64,000 nucleotides of DNA, taken from the NCBI GenBank assembly GCA_009711785.1, contig VENA01000002.1, positions 49,941-113,940 on the forward strand, written 5' to 3'. The DNA comes from Bacillota bacterium. GTDB taxonomy: Bacteria; Bacillota; Clostridia; Tissierellales; MES13. Shown here one piece after another: positions 9,206-18,618 of the stretch. The notes below the pieces were generated by a model. The model was not told the DNA's origin. It made no database searches and saw only the letters and a program-made list of their open reading frames with translations. Positions within the stretch are counted from its first letter, which is position 1. Each line of letters starts with the position of its first letter. A program made the position numbers and the translations under genes.

Positions 9206-10337
9206 TGATTATTTTGTATTTGTATTTATGACAATTTTAGCTTTAGGTTTATCTTTTGTAATGGGAAGTAGTCAATCAGGAAATTATAAACCTACAGTGC
9301 CAATTGTTAATAGTGATAGTAGTGAGTATTCTAATTTGTTTATAGAAGAATTAAAAAATAGTAAAAACTATAATTTTACTTTAACAGATTATGATAATGC
9401 CTATAAAAAGGTAGATGAAGGAAAGGTATTAATGGCTTTAATTATAAATAAAGGTTTTCAAAGGGATATTAATAATAATAAAATGCCAAAAGTTAGCATA
9501 ATAAAGACAAAAGACGATATTGAAATACTTACTACCGAAAATTTGATAAAAACAAATTTAGCTAAACTTAAAAACAATGTAAATATAGCAAAGGTAACTA
9601 CTGATTATATAAGTGGTATTAAAGATGTAGATAAAAAAAATATATTTAATAAGGCTTATGATTTATCATTAGAAAACTGGGAATATAAAAGACCTATGTC
9701 TGTAACAAGAAAAACCATAACCGATGGAAAATGGAGTGAATTTGATAATTTTAAGCATATTATAATAGGCTTTACTTTATTTTTCTCGATGTATACTATA
9801 GTATTTGGAATTGGTGAAATATTAAATGAAAGAAAATATAATACTTGGCAAAGACAAATCGTATCACCATTATCTAAAGGAGCAATACTTGGAGGAAATA
9901 TGGTTATTACTTTTATGATTGGTATTATTCAAGTAGGTGTTTTAATAATGGCTAGTAAGTATTTGTTTAATGTTGATTGGGGTTCTAGCTTTTTAGGAAT
10001 AATGACTGTTTCAATATCCTTTGTTTTTACAGTTACTTCTTTAGGATTATTTTTATCAGGAATTGTAAAAACCCATTCTCAATTAGCAGCAATATCTCCT
10101 GTGATTTTAACTAGTACATCAATGATAGGTGGGGCAATGTGGCCTTTAGAAATAGTAAATTCTAAAATATTATTATTTTTAGCAAATTTAACTCCACAAA
10201 AATGGGCTATAGAAGCCATGGAAGAGATAGCCATGTATAATGGAAGTTTTAATTCAGTAATATATCCTTCATTAATTATTATTTTTATGGGAATAATATA
10301 CTTTATATTGGGTATAAAATTAATAAGGTTTGAATAA
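9165..10337 (+). CDS. ABC-2 type permease
   Basis: 390-residue partner permease with the same plan as its upstream neighbour: an N-terminal helix (residues 15-35), an external domain, the motif GEILNERKYNTWQR after the second helix, then four more helices. The start lies inside the previous gene, after AGAGGTGG (about 9153-9160), so translation is coupled. Last gene of the operon before a perfect 30-base palindromic terminator. Confidence 0.92.
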   Translation: MLSIIKLRLMRLRNDYFVFVFMTILALGLSFVMGSSQSGNYKPTVPIVNSDSSEYSNLFIEELKNSKNYNFTLTDYDNAYKKVDEGKVLMALIINKGFQRDINNNKMPKVSIIKTKDDIEILTTENLIKTNLAKLKNNVNIAKVTTDYISGIKDVDKKNIFNKAYDLSLENWEYKRPMSVTRKTITDGKWSEFDNFKHIIIGFTLFFSMYTIVFGIGEILNERKYNTWQRQIVSPLSKGAILGGNMVITFMIGIIQVGVLIMASKYLFNVDWGSSFLGIMTVSISFVFTVTSLGLFLSGIVKTHSQLAAISPVILTSTSMIGGAMWPLEIVNSKILLFLANLTPQKWAIEAMEEIAMYNGSFNSVIYPSLIIIFMGIIYFILGIKLIRFE

Positions 10338-10340
10338 AAC

Positions 10341-10371
10341 AAAAGCTCCTACTTGCAAGTAGGAGCTTTTA
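10341..10371. terminator. Perfect palindromic terminator
   Basis: AAAAGCTCCTACTTG and its exact complement cover 10341-10370. A tract on one side and T tract on the other allow use in either direction, though only the plus strand has a gene ending here. Confidence 0.9.
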
Positions 10372-10435
10372 TATCTTATAATATGGTTATATTTCTCATA
10401 AAATAAGAATAAATATAAGGTTATAGGTGGGTATT

Positions 10436-11437
10436 ATGAAAAGAAATATTTTAAACTTTATTGTAATTGTAGTAGTTGTAATATTAACTTTTAATGCATT
10501 AACTTCTAATGGTAACTTGTATGAGCTTAAAACAGTTGTAAAAAGAATAGAACCCTTATATATAACTTTAGGTATATTAATAATGATAATATTTTGGATT
10601 TTAGATGGTGCTGTTTTACATAATCTTACTAAAATGATCCATTTAGATGGCAATTATTTTAAGTCTTTGAAAACAACAATGATTGGTCAATATTATATTA
10701 GTATAACTCCCTTTGCCAGTGGAGGACCACCTTCTTTATACTACTCTATGAAAAGAAATGGTTTAAAGATTGGAGAAATTTCCTCTATATTAACGGTTAA
10801 ATTTATTATTAATGAATTGGTTTTAGCATTCTTTTTAATTATTGGTTTAATATTTAATATTAGTTTTTTATATAGAGATGTAACTATAGCTTTTCCATTT
10901 GTTATGTTTGGAATTATATTAAGAATTTCAGTTATAATTTTTATTGCTTTAACATTTTCTAATTCAGTTATTACAAAGAAAGTTTTATTTAAAATACTTA
11001 ATATATTAAACCGTATAAAACCTATAAAAAATATAGAAAAGTATAAAATTAAACTTAATAATAATATAGATGAGTATTTAAAGGGAACAAAGAAAATAAA
11101 AAATAATAAGATTAAATCACTAAAAATAGCAATATTATGTTTTTTAAAATTATTATCTTATTTCAGTGTAACGTATATAGTTTATATAGCTTTAGGTTTT
11201 AATGAAGTATCTTTTTTAAAGATGGTATTTTTACAACCACTACTTCATATAGCTATTTCATATATTCCTATACCAGGAAAGGCCGGAGCTTCAGAGGCAG
11301 GATTTTATTTGTTGTTTAAAACATTTTTCACACCAGAAATGCTTGCCTATGCAGTTTTAATATGGAGAGGTTTAACATTTTATTTTAAAATTATTGTATG
11401 TGGTGGAGTAGTGTTGATTGATAAAATTAAAGGTTAA
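10436..11437 (+). CDS. lysylphosphatidylglycerol synthase transmembrane-family (UPF0104/YbhN-like) protein
   Basis: 333-residue polytopic membrane protein of the flippase-like family related to the MprF N-terminal domain (family assignment from overall pattern). It has about seven to eight helices. Typical features are SITPFASGGPPSLYYSMKR around residue 90 and, near the C-terminus, PIPGKAGASEAGF. Upstream in-frame codons begin at a GTG at 10427, but AGGTGGG at 10425-10431 is the ribosome site for ATG 10436. No lysyltransferase domain is attached, so lipid translocation rather than aminoacylation is expected. Single gene; its stop overlaps that of the convergent gene. Confidence 0.85.
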   Translation: MKRNILNFIVIVVVVILTFNALTSNGNLYELKTVVKRIEPLYITLGILIMIIFWILDGAVLHNLTKMIHLDGNYFKSLKTTMIGQYYISITPFASGGPPSLYYSMKRNGLKIGEISSILTVKFIINELVLAFFLIIGLIFNISFLYRDVTIAFPFVMFGIILRISVIIFIALTFSNSVITKKVLFKILNILNRIKPIKNIEKYKIKLNNNIDEYLKGTKKIKNNKIKSLKIAILCFLKLLSYFSVTYIVYIALGFNEVSFLKMVFLQPLLHIAISYIPIPGKAGASEAGFYLLFKTFFTPEMLAYAVLIWRGLTFYFKIIVCGGVVLIDKIKG

Positions 11438-11997
11438 TTTTTACTACAGTTTTTTAAACATTCAGAACATCCCTTTAATGCATAGGGAAGACATCTTAAA
11501 AAGTGAAATCTATTATTTTCAAAGGCATTATTAGGACATGAACTAATACATTTTTTACAATCATTACAGTGTTTTAAATTATTATTATTATTTTGAGTAT
11601 CAAATGGAGCGTTAGTAAAGGTTGCTGCAAATAATAAATTAGAGCCATATTTTTCATTTACTACTAATCCATTTCTTCCCCACTCTCCTAAATTGGCTGA
11701 AACAGCCAAGGGACGAAAATCTCCGTATATAGATAATACACTTTTATTTTGTGAGTAGAAATCTTCTTTAGTAAGTATTTTATTAAGTTTCCTTTGAACA
11801 TTTTTACTTTGCTTATAATCTTTACCTAACTGTTTAGTTATTTTAATAGGATTTTTTAAAAACCACTCATCGGAAAAGGGAAAACCTAGTATTATAACAG
11901 GTTCTATTCGTCTTATTTTTGTGAAACCAACTAAAAGAGCTCCATTTTTTAAAGAAGTATCTATGATATGTTTTTGTAAATCTACTATATAATCCAT
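11434..11997 (-). CDS. 4Fe-4S double-cluster protein, short QueG-like
   Basis: 187-residue iron-sulfur protein. The C-terminus has a ferredoxin pattern CNDCKKCISSCP followed by CLPYALKGCSECLKNC, two clusters as in epoxyqueuosine reductase and related reductive-dehalogenase-like proteins. It is about half the length of QueG and lacks a recognisable cobalamin domain, so it is not called queG. N-terminal residues 1-120 fit a short form of the QueG N-terminal fold. A GGGAG site precedes the ATG. It is convergent with the UPF0104 gene, their stop codons overlapping. Redox partner unknown. Confidence 0.75.
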   Translation of the reverse strand: MDYIVDLQKHIIDTSLKNGALLVGFTKIRRIEPVIILGFPFSDEWFLKNPIKITKQLGKDYKQSKNVQRKLNKILTKEDFYSQNKSVLSIYGDFRPLAVSANLGEWGRNGLVVNEKYGSNLLFAATFTNAPFDTQNNNNNLKHCNDCKKCISSCPNNAFENNRFHFLRCLPYALKGCSECLKNCSKN

Positions 11998-12014
11998 TAA
12001 AACACTCCCTAAAT

Positions 12015-12032
12015 AAACATATATATATGTTT
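12015..12032. promoter_or_regulatory. 18-base AT-rich palindrome upstream of the Fe-S gene
   Basis: AAACATATA followed by its exact complement, about 20 bases upstream of the minus-strand start. It may be an operator, but alternating AT sequence makes chance palindromes common. Confidence 0.3.
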
Positions 12033-12140
12033 TACTATATTATTTTTTATATACAAATCTTTTTTAGTTATTTACAAGAAGATATCAAATACATTATAAT
12101 TTAATATAAGGAGATTAAATTATTAAAGGGAATGAATATT

Positions 12141-12680
12141 ATGAAAAATTTATTTAAACATTTTACAAATGGAGACCAAAAGATATTTTATTTTTTAAAT
12201 GGAAAACTGAAATGTAGACCTCTAGATATAACTATGCCCTATCTAACAAGACTAGGGGGGGCAGTATTTAGCATTTTATTACCATTAATATTATTGTTAT
12301 TTGGAAAAAACAAAACTAGGATAATTGGATTTGAAATTTTAGTTTCGATAACTTTGAGTCATTTATTTGTAAGAGTAATAAAGAATAAGTTTTCAAGAGT
12401 TAGACCCTACGATATATTAGAAAATATAAATACTTATAATATTACTTTAAAAGATTACTCATTTCCTTCAGGGCATACAACAGCTAGTTTTTCCATGGCA
12501 ACAGTTATTTCACTTAATATACCTTATTTAATGGCAATAATAATGGGGTTAGCAACTATAATTGGAATATCTAGAATATATGTTGGAGTTCATTATCCAT
12601 CAGATGTTATGGTTGGTATAATTCTTGGAAGCAGCACATCATATTTAGTACATCCATATTTTATAAATATTTTTCTATAA
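12141..12680 (+). CDS. PAP2 family phosphatase (undecaprenyl-diphosphatase-like)
   Basis: 179-residue membrane phosphatase. The three PAP2 motifs are intact: KNKFSRVRP, PSGHT, and SRIYVGVHYPSD, whose two His residues are nucleophile and acid/base. About five helices surround them. The likely substrate is undecaprenyl pyrophosphate (BcrC-like) or another lipid phosphate. An ATG at 12132 is also in frame, but AAAGGGA abuts it directly; 12141 is better spaced. Single gene with its own terminator. Confidence 0.87.
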   Translation: MKNLFKHFTNGDQKIFYFLNGKLKCRPLDITMPYLTRLGGAVFSILLPLILLLFGKNKTRIIGFEILVSITLSHLFVRVIKNKFSRVRPYDILENINTYNITLKDYSFPSGHTTASFSMATVISLNIPYLMAIIMGLATIIGISRIYVGVHYPSDVMVGIILGSSTSYLVHPYFINIFL

Positions 12681-12703
12681 AGCAGGGATATCCCTGCTTT
12701 TTT
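12680..12703 (+). terminator. Rho-independent terminator
   Basis: AGCAGGGA and TCCCTGCT stem (12681-12698), then T tract. Confidence 0.9.
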
Positions 12704-12713
12704 ATTATCTAAA

Positions 12714-12742
12714 TTGACATATGAATGTAAAAGTAATAAAAT
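12714..12742 (+). promoter_or_regulatory. sigma-A promoter of the TetR-efflux operon
   Basis: TTGACA at 12714-12719, exactly 17 bases, then TAAAAT at 12737-12742. The predicted start of transcription falls in the first operator. Confidence 0.85.
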
Positions 12743-12772
12743 ATGAATAGGTTCATAAATGAATCGATTCAT
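12743..12772. promoter_or_regulatory. double TetR operator (two 14-bp palindromes)
   Basis: ATGAATAGGTTCAT at 12743-12756 and the perfect palindrome ATGAATCGATTCAT at 12759-12772 are 16 bases apart, directly downstream of the -10 box and 22 bases before the TetR start. Shared half-site ATGAA/TTCAT. Position predicts steric repression by the TetR protein encoded next. Confidence 0.85.
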
Positions 12773-12793
12773 ATTTTTTGAAGAGGTGTTTAT

Positions 12794-13405
12794 ATGGTAG
12801 GATTAAGACAGTTTAAGAAAAAAAGAACTAGAAAAAAAATATTAGAAGTTTCAAAAGAACTTTTTTTAGACAAAGGTTATGATAAAACAACTTCTAAAGA
12901 AATTGCAAAAAGATGTGAACTAGGGGTTGGAACTGTATATAACTATTTTGAATCAAAAGCTGATATTTTTCTTGCTATCATGTCTGAAGAATTTGGAATT
13001 GAAGAAAAATATAATTTAGATGAAATAGATATAGATAATAATACTGTTTCTGATATTATATCTGAATTTATTTTAAGTTATATTGAAAAGATTAGTTACA
13101 TAAATAAAAATTTAATAAGAGAAATAATTTTTGTTGCTATTAAAAGTTTTAAAACTAAATTTAAGTTATTTAATAAGTTAATGCAAATGGATTATAAACT
13201 TATGGATAAAATTCATGAATTATTACTTCTTCTTAAAGATAAAAATCTAATTAAAAAGGATTTTAATACAAAAGAGGCTGTAGAGGTTATATATGGATCT
13301 ATTATTTATGAGATGTGTTTATATGCATATACTGAGGATATTAGCTTAAATGAAACTAAAGAGAATATAAGAAAAAAGATTAGATTTATTTTTAGAGAGA
13401 ATTAA
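12794..13405 (+). CDS. TetR/AcrR family transcriptional regulator
   Basis: 203-residue repressor. The N-terminal TetR_N domain (residues 10-57) contains the HTH TSKEIAKRCELGVGTVYNYF; the C-terminal ligand-binding part is diverged, as usual. It begins a four-gene operon with a MacB-like ATPase, FtsX-like permease and HlyD-like adaptor. Its own promoter holds two palindromic operators, so autorepression relieved by the pump's substrate is inferred. RBS GAGGTG is at 12782-12787. Confidence 0.93.
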   Translation: MVGLRQFKKKRTRKKILEVSKELFLDKGYDKTTSKEIAKRCELGVGTVYNYFESKADIFLAIMSEEFGIEEKYNLDEIDIDNNTVSDIISEFILSYIEKISYINKNLIREIIFVAIKSFKTKFKLFNKLMQMDYKLMDKIHELLLLLKDKNLIKKDFNTKEAVEVIYGSIIYEMCLYAYTEDISLNETKENIRKKIRFIFREN

Positions 13406-13420
13406 AAGGTAGGTGATGAT

Positions 13421-14131
13421 ATGGGAAAAGAGATATTAATTAGTGTTAAAGATATTAGTAAGGAATACAAAATGGGGGAAGTAAAGGTTAAAGCATTAAA
13501 AAATGCAACCTTTGATATTTTTAAAGGAGAATTTGTTGTAATATTAGGACCTAGTGGATCTGGGAAAAGTACATTGTTAAATATAATCGGTGGTATGGAT
13601 ACACCTACTAAAGGAAAAGTATTTATTAATAATAATGAGATAACCGCCTTTGATGAAAAGAAATTGACTTTGTATAGAAGAAATGAGATAGGTTTTGTAT
13701 TTCAATTTTATAATCTTATGTCTAATCTAACAGCTATAGAAAATATTGAATTAGCCACAGAAATATGTAAAGACTCATTAAATATTGAAAATATTTTAAA
13801 AGATGTAGGTCTTTATGATAGAAAGGGGCATTTTCCGTCTCAAATGAGTGGTGGTGAACAACAAAGAGTTGCAATAGCAAGGGCTGTTGCTAAAAATCCA
13901 TTACTTCTTTTATGCGATGAACCTACAGGTGCTCTAGATTATGAGACAGGGGTCTCTATATTATCTTTATTAAATAATATAAACAAAAAATATAATAAAA
14001 CAGTTGTAATTATTACCCATAATTCAGCTATAGGAAATATAGCAGATAGGGTTTTACATATGAGAAGTGGAGAAATAATTGATACTGAAATAAATGAAAA
14101 TCCAACTGATCCTGAAAGGATTGAATGGTAA
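13421..14131 (+). CDS. ABC transporter ATP-binding protein, MacB/LolD type
   Basis: 236-residue ATPase. Walker [10 protein letters not shown] at residues 43-51, Q-loop FVFQFYNL, signature MSGGEQQR, Walker [13 protein letters not shown] and H-loop IITHN are all present. The sequence after Walker A is typical of ATPases that drive FtsX/MacB mechanotransmission permeases. It starts 15 bases after tetR and overlaps the permease gene, so all are co-expressed. Confidence 0.95.
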   Translation: MGKEILISVKDISKEYKMGEVKVKALKNATFDIFKGEFVVILGPSGSGKSTLLNIIGGMDTPTKGKVFINNNEITAFDEKKLTLYRRNEIGFVFQFYNLMSNLTAIENIELATEICKDSLNIENILKDVGLYDRKGHFPSQMSGGEQQRVAIARAVAKNPLLLLCDEPTGALDYETGVSILSLLNNINKKYNKTVVIITHNSAIGNIADRVLHMRSGEIIDTEINENPTDPERIEW

Positions 14132-16482
14132 TGAAAAAATTAGATCTTAGACTTCTTAGAATGATAAAAAATACAAAAGGGCAGTTTATTGCTATAACTA
14201 TTGTTGTTATAGTTGGTTTAACAATTTATACAGCCGTAAGTATGGGGGCTGTTAACTTAGATAATACAGTTAAACACTATTATAAAATAACTAATTTTTC
14301 TGACCTTTATGTTCAACTAGTAAAGATACCTGATAATGCTATAGAAGAAATTACAAAAATTGAAGGAGTTAAAAAGGCAGAGGGAAGGTTAGTATTTGAT
14401 GTTCCACTTAAGACAAATGACGATGAAGAGAAGGTTAATGTAAGGATAATTTCAACTAAAGAAAAACGTGACCAAATTAATTCATTATATTTAGAGAAGG
14501 GAAATTTCATAAAAAATCCTAATAATGAAGCTTTAGTGATAAACCAATTTGCCAGTGCAAGGAATATTAAAATTGATGAATTTATTAAACCACAAATTAT
14601 GGGTAGAAATTATAAGTTAAAGGTTAATGGTATAGTAGGAAGCCCAGAATATGTATATTTAATGGAAGATGAGCAAACATTACTTCCAGATCCAGAAGGT
14701 TTTGGTGTTATTTTTGTATCAGAGGAATTTGCAAAGCAAAGTTTTGGATATAAGGGAAGTTATAATGAAGTTTTAATTAAGGCTAAAAAAGGTTATGACA
14801 TAGATAAGCTTAAAAATAAATTAGAAGAAGAACTTGAAAGATATGGAGTTAAGAGAATAATAACTAAGGAAAATCAATTAAGTAATAAAATGGTTTCAGA
14901 AGAGGTTAAAGGAGCTAAACAGTCATCAAAGGCAATACCAATTGTTTTTTTGGGTGTTGCAGCTATAATAATAGCAGTAATGATATCTAGAATGGTTAAA
15001 AAGGACAGAACGACCATAGGAGTTTTAAAGGCTTTAGGTTATGGAAATAAGTCTTTAATAAATCATTATATGAAATATTCATTAACTATAGGTTTAGTAG
15101 GATCAGTGTTTGGAATTATTTTAGGGAGTATACTTTCTAGCTATATAGCTAAGATGTATATTATGTTTTTTAATATTCCAATATTAAAGATAACATTTTA
15201 TTATAGATACATGATTTTAGCAGTTGTAATATCGGTAATATTTTGTATAATAGCAGGTCTATGGGGAACAAGAAGGGTACTTAATATTATGCCCGCTGAA
15301 TCTATGAGGCCTGAGCCACCTAAAACAGGAAATAGAATATTACTTGATAGATTTAATGTTTTATGGAAAAAATTATCCTTTAGCTGGAAGATGGTTTTAA
15401 GGAATATTTTTAGAAGTAAGAAAAGATTTATTTTCATAACATTGGGAATTTCTTTAACATTTGTTGTGATTTTTTTACCCTTTAGTTCTCAAGATAGCTT
15501 TAATTCTATATTTGTTGATCATTATGGAAAGTTTCAAAGGATGGATTATAATATTAATTTCTCTAAACCATTAAATAATAAAGTAATAAAGGATATAAAG
15601 CAGGTCACAAATGTTAAAGATATAGAAGGAAAAATAGAATATCCCTTTGAGGTTGTTTATGGACATAGAGATAAAGTTTGTAACATCATTGGATTAGAAA
15701 ATAACACACAATTTTTCAATTTTAAAAATTTAAAAGATGAAAACATAAAATTACCTAAAAAAGGTATCTTACTATCAGAGGGACTTGCAAAATATATAGG
15801 AGTTAAAAAGGGTGAAAAGGTAAAAATAGAAAACTTTATACCCGGTAAAGATGATTTATATGTAAGGGTAGAAGGTATAATAAAGCAATCCCTTGGATTA
15901 AATGGATATATGAATATAGATTTTATGAGGGAGAAACTACTACAAAAGAATTTATTAACAGGAGTTTATTTAAATTCAGATGGTGATATAAAAAAAGATT
16001 TAGAGGATATGAAAAATATTACTTCAGTGCAATCTTTATCGGATATGCGAAGTGTTTTTAATGAATTTTTAGATTTAATGATTTATTCTATTGGTGTAAT
16101 GCTATTATTTGGTGGGGTATTAGGTTTTGCTATTGTTTATAACTCTACAATATTAGGGATTTCAGAAAGAAGATTAGAATTTTCATCCTTAAGAGTTATG
16201 GGTTTTACAAAAAAAGAAATATTTATAATGATACTTAAAGAAAATATTTTTATGACTATATTAGGTATTTTAATAGGAATTCCTTTAGGAAAATATATGA
16301 TAGATTATATAGAAAAAGTATTTAGTACAGAGATTTATACACTAAATATAGAAAGTTCTTTTAAAACCTATATTGTATCAGTTATGGCAACATTAATATT
16401 TGTATTTTTAGCACAGCTTGCTACGATGAAGAAGATTTATAAGCTTGATTTTATTGAAGCTTTAAAAAACAGGATTACTTAA
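14125..16482 (+). CDS. FtsX-like (MacB-type) ABC permease, two FtsX modules
   Basis: 785-residue permease. A first helix (about residues 17-38) is followed by a large external domain (40-265), three helices (about 270-390), a second external domain, and three C-terminal helices. Two FtsX-like cores are therefore joined in one chain. It overlaps the ATPase gene; ATG codons at 14125 and 14131 are both possible, the second formed with the ATPase stop as TAATG. With the ATPase and HlyD-like protein it probably exports a peptide or drug from the membrane rather than the cytoplasm. Confidence 0.92.
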   Translation: MVMKKLDLRLLRMIKNTKGQFIAITIVVIVGLTIYTAVSMGAVNLDNTVKHYYKITNFSDLYVQLVKIPDNAIEEITKIEGVKKAEGRLVFDVPLKTNDDEEKVNVRIISTKEKRDQINSLYLEKGNFIKNPNNEALVINQFASARNIKIDEFIKPQIMGRNYKLKVNGIVGSPEYVYLMEDEQTLLPDPEGFGVIFVSEEFAKQSFGYKGSYNEVLIKAKKGYDIDKLKNKLEEELERYGVKRIITKENQLSNKMVSEEVKGAKQSSKAIPIVFLGVAAIIIAVMISRMVKKDRTTIGVLKALGYGNKSLINHYMKYSLTIGLVGSVFGIILGSILSSYIAKMYIMFFNIPILKITFYYRYMILAVVISVIFCIIAGLWGTRRVLNIMPAESMRPEPPKTGNRILLDRFNVLWKKLSFSWKMVLRNIFRSKKRFIFITLGISLTFVVIFLPFSSQDSFNSIFVDHYGKFQRMDYNINFSKPLNNKVIKDIKQVTNVKDIEGKIEYPFEVVYGHRDKVCNIIGLENNTQFFNFKNLKDENIKLPKKGILLSEGLAKYIGVKKGEKVKIENFIPGKDDLYVRVEGIIKQSLGLNGYMNIDFMREKLLQKNLLTGVYLNSDGDIKKDLEDMKNITSVQSLSDMRSVFNEFLDLMIYSIGVMLLFGGVLGFAIVYNSTILGISERRLEFSSLRVMGFTKKEIFIMILKENIFMTILGILIGIPLGKYMIDYIEKVFSTEIYTLNIESSFKTYIVSVMATLIFVFLAQLATMKKIYKLDFIEALKNRIT

Positions 16483-16500
16483 TAAAGGGGGAATCTAGAG

Positions 16501-17730
16501 TTGAAAAAATATATAATAATTATATTAGTAGTATTACTTATCGGTGGAGGATTATTTTATTATAATAGTACTACTAAAGGAATTGAATCTGAAACTTACA
16601 CTGTAGAGAAGGGAAATATTAAAAAATATGTAGAAGAAATAGCTTTTGTAAAGTCAAGAAAAGAAAGGGTTATTAATTCAAATATATCCGGTGAGATAGA
16701 TTATTTAAATGTTGAAGTAGGAGATTACTTAACTAAAGGAGATATAATAGCTTCACTAGATAAAGAACAAATAGATTTAGAAATAAAAAGTACAAAATCT
16801 AAGTTAGAGGCACTTAATGCATCCTTTAAAGAAGCTATAAAAACTCCGGATAAAGAGCTAATAAATAAAGCAGAAGCTAGGGTAAGTACTACTAAAATAA
16901 ATTTAGAAAGGGCAAAAAGAAAATTAGAAGATAGCAAAAAGCTTTATAATGAAGGGGCTATAAGCTATGATGATTATAAGTTAGCTAATGAAAATGTAAA
17001 ACTTCAAAAAGAAGCATTAAAAATTGCAGAAAATGAGTTATCATCTTTAAAAAAGGGAGTATCTAAATATATAAGAGAGAAATATCAAGCAGAAATAAAG
17101 GGGATAAAATATCAGCTTGATATTTTAGAAAAGAGTAAAGAAAATTATACTATTAAAGCACCAATCGATGGGACCGTTATGGAAAGGCATGTTAAACTTG
17201 GTAGTTTTATTAATCCAGGAACACCTATTTTAGAATTAGGCGATGAGAAAACTCTTTATTTAGAATCAGATATATTAGCAAGTGAAATAAATGATATTAA
17301 AATTAATTCAAAGGTTAACATATATAGTGAAGATTTAGATATCTCTGGATATAGTGGTAAAGTTACAAAAATTTATCCAAAGGCATTTAGTAAAATGTCA
17401 GACCTTGGAGTGGAACAAAAAAGAGTAAAAATAGAAATTGATTTAAATGAAGAGATTCCAAATATAAAGGTAGGTTATGAATTAGATATAAAAGTTGTTA
17501 CTGAAACTAAAGAAAATATTCTTATAGTTTCTGAGGATGCTGTATTTGAAAGAAATGATGGAGAATATGTTTTTGTAGTAGATAATAATAAGGCTAAATT
17601 AAGAAAAATACAAACAGGATTAGAAGGAGAAGATGAAATAGAAATTATAGATGGGTTAAAAAAAGGAGAAAAAGTAATAGTTTCCCCGGATGATAAACTA
17701 GAAGAAGGTATGAATATAATAGATAGTTAA
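16501..17730 (+). CDS. HlyD/MacA-family periplasmic-adaptor-like efflux protein
   Basis: 409 residues, TTG start after GGGGGAA (16486-16492). One N-terminal membrane anchor (about 5-23), a split biotinyl-lipoyl domain (GDYLTKGDIIASLDKEQ and APIDGTVMERHVKLG), a coiled-coil hairpin between them (about 95-215), then beta-barrel and membrane-proximal domains. In Gram-positive bacteria such adaptors pair with MacB-like permeases. It closes the tetR operon. Confidence 0.92.
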   Translation: MKKYIIIILVVLLIGGGLFYYNSTTKGIESETYTVEKGNIKKYVEEIAFVKSRKERVINSNISGEIDYLNVEVGDYLTKGDIIASLDKEQIDLEIKSTKSKLEALNASFKEAIKTPDKELINKAEARVSTTKINLERAKRKLEDSKKLYNEGAISYDDYKLANENVKLQKEALKIAENELSSLKKGVSKYIREKYQAEIKGIKYQLDILEKSKENYTIKAPIDGTVMERHVKLGSFINPGTPILELGDEKTLYLESDILASEINDIKINSKVNIYSEDLDISGYSGKVTKIYPKAFSKMSDLGVEQKRVKIEIDLNEEIPNIKVGYELDIKVVTETKENILIVSEDAVFERNDGEYVFVVDNNKAKLRKIQTGLEGEDEIEIIDGLKKGEKVIVSPDDKLEEGMNIIDS

Positions 17731-17733
17731 AAA

Positions 17734-17760
17734 AGGTGCTAAGGATTTTCCTTAGCACCT
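17734..17760 (+). terminator. Hairpin terminator after the efflux operon
   Basis: AGGTGCTAAGG and CCTTAGCACCT form an 11-bp stem with a short T-rich loop. The downstream T tract is poor. Confidence 0.7.
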
Positions 17761-17815
17761 AAATATGTCTGTAAAAAACTCTTTGCTTAAAGGGGGTTTA
17801 ATTCCGATCGGACAA

Positions 17816-17917
17816 CAATCAATTTAATTGTAAACTTAGTACAATTTGGTACTAAAATCGATTATATAGTTGTCAAAGCTATAGAATTATATTCATAATA
17901 TCCTATAGTTTTGACAA
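17816..17917. repeat. 102-bp insertion with 15-bp inverted repeat inside IS remnant
   Basis: Compared with the second copy of this IS segment (20609-20640), 102 bases are extra here, bounded by ACAA on both sides. It contains TTGTCAAAGCTATAG (17870-17884) and CTATAGTTTTGACAA (17903-17917), matching at 14 of 15 positions. A MITE-like insertion, or a deletion in the other copy, are both possible. Confidence 0.45.
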
Positions 17918-17977
17918 TGATTTTTATAATGGATAAGTGGACATTAAAAGTATCTTATAGGATATATGGTTCTATTC
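17914..17977 (+). repeat. 64-bp direct repeat, copy 1
   Basis: Identical to 20625-20688 except at one base (GATATATGG here, GAGATATGG there). Lower similarity extends upstream to about 17768. The pair flanks three complete genes. Confidence 0.85.
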
Positions 17978-18536
17978 AATCTACGGAACAAGGAAAATAA
18001 AAGAAGCATTAGATAAAAGGGATTCTAGGTATCTAGAAGAATAGGGTTTATTATGAAGAAATATGGCCTAGTATCAAATTATACAGTTAAGCAATAAAAG
18101 GCATATAGAGCTAAGTGTAACGGAGAAAAAACAGAAAATATTGTTAATAGAGAATTTAATAATAAAGATAACTTAGAAGTTGCAGTAAGTGATTTTACTT
18201 ATGTAAATGTTAAAGGAAAATGGAGTTATATATGTATATTATTTGATTTATATAATCGTTAGATTATTGGTTATGTAGTGTAAAGAAAAAAGATTCAGAC
18301 CTCGTTTACAAGGCATTTTTAAAGATTCAGAAACCACTTGAAAGCATTAAGATATTTGAAAGTTTTAAGAAGTTAGAATATCTCTCATTTGATTATGTGA
18401 ATAGGTACAATAATCTTATGTTCCATGGATCATTAAATTATCTTACACCTGTTAGATATAGAATATCAATTATACTTGATGAATAAAAAAACATAAGAAA
18501 TTTCGAAATACCTATTGAGTCTAACGTAACGTCATG

Positions 18537-18557
18537 CTCTATAATTAAATTATAGAG
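18537..18557. promoter_or_regulatory. 21-base perfect dyad upstream of the His-rich gene
   Basis: CTCTATAATT, one A, AATTATAGAG. It lies 60 bases before the ATG at 18619. CTCTA..TAGAG dyads are typical of MerR-family operators, and a MerR regulator lies at 19849, but no clean -35/-10 pair spans it. Confidence 0.4.
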
Positions 18558-18618
18558 AGGAGGATGCCTTACTAAACAAAACTACAATACTGCAATATTG
18601 GTAGGGCTATAGTTAAAT

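Larger units (their letters stand above)
17768..18486 (+). pseudogene. decayed IS3-family (IS150-like) element, orfB remnant
   Basis: Integrase-type transposase fragments remain in broken frames. From about 18054 the frame reads KKYGLVSNYTVK, stop, then VSDFTYVNVKGKWSYICI, interrupted by stops and then ending FDYVNRYNNLMFHGSLNYLTP at about 18390-18450. Between IKIF and ESFKKLEYLSFDYV (about 18355) the middle of the catalytic domain, with the DRG-type Asp, is missing, an internal deletion. At least three in-frame stops exist. The left part (17768-17977) recurs at 20581-20688. Inactive. Confidence 0.8.
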
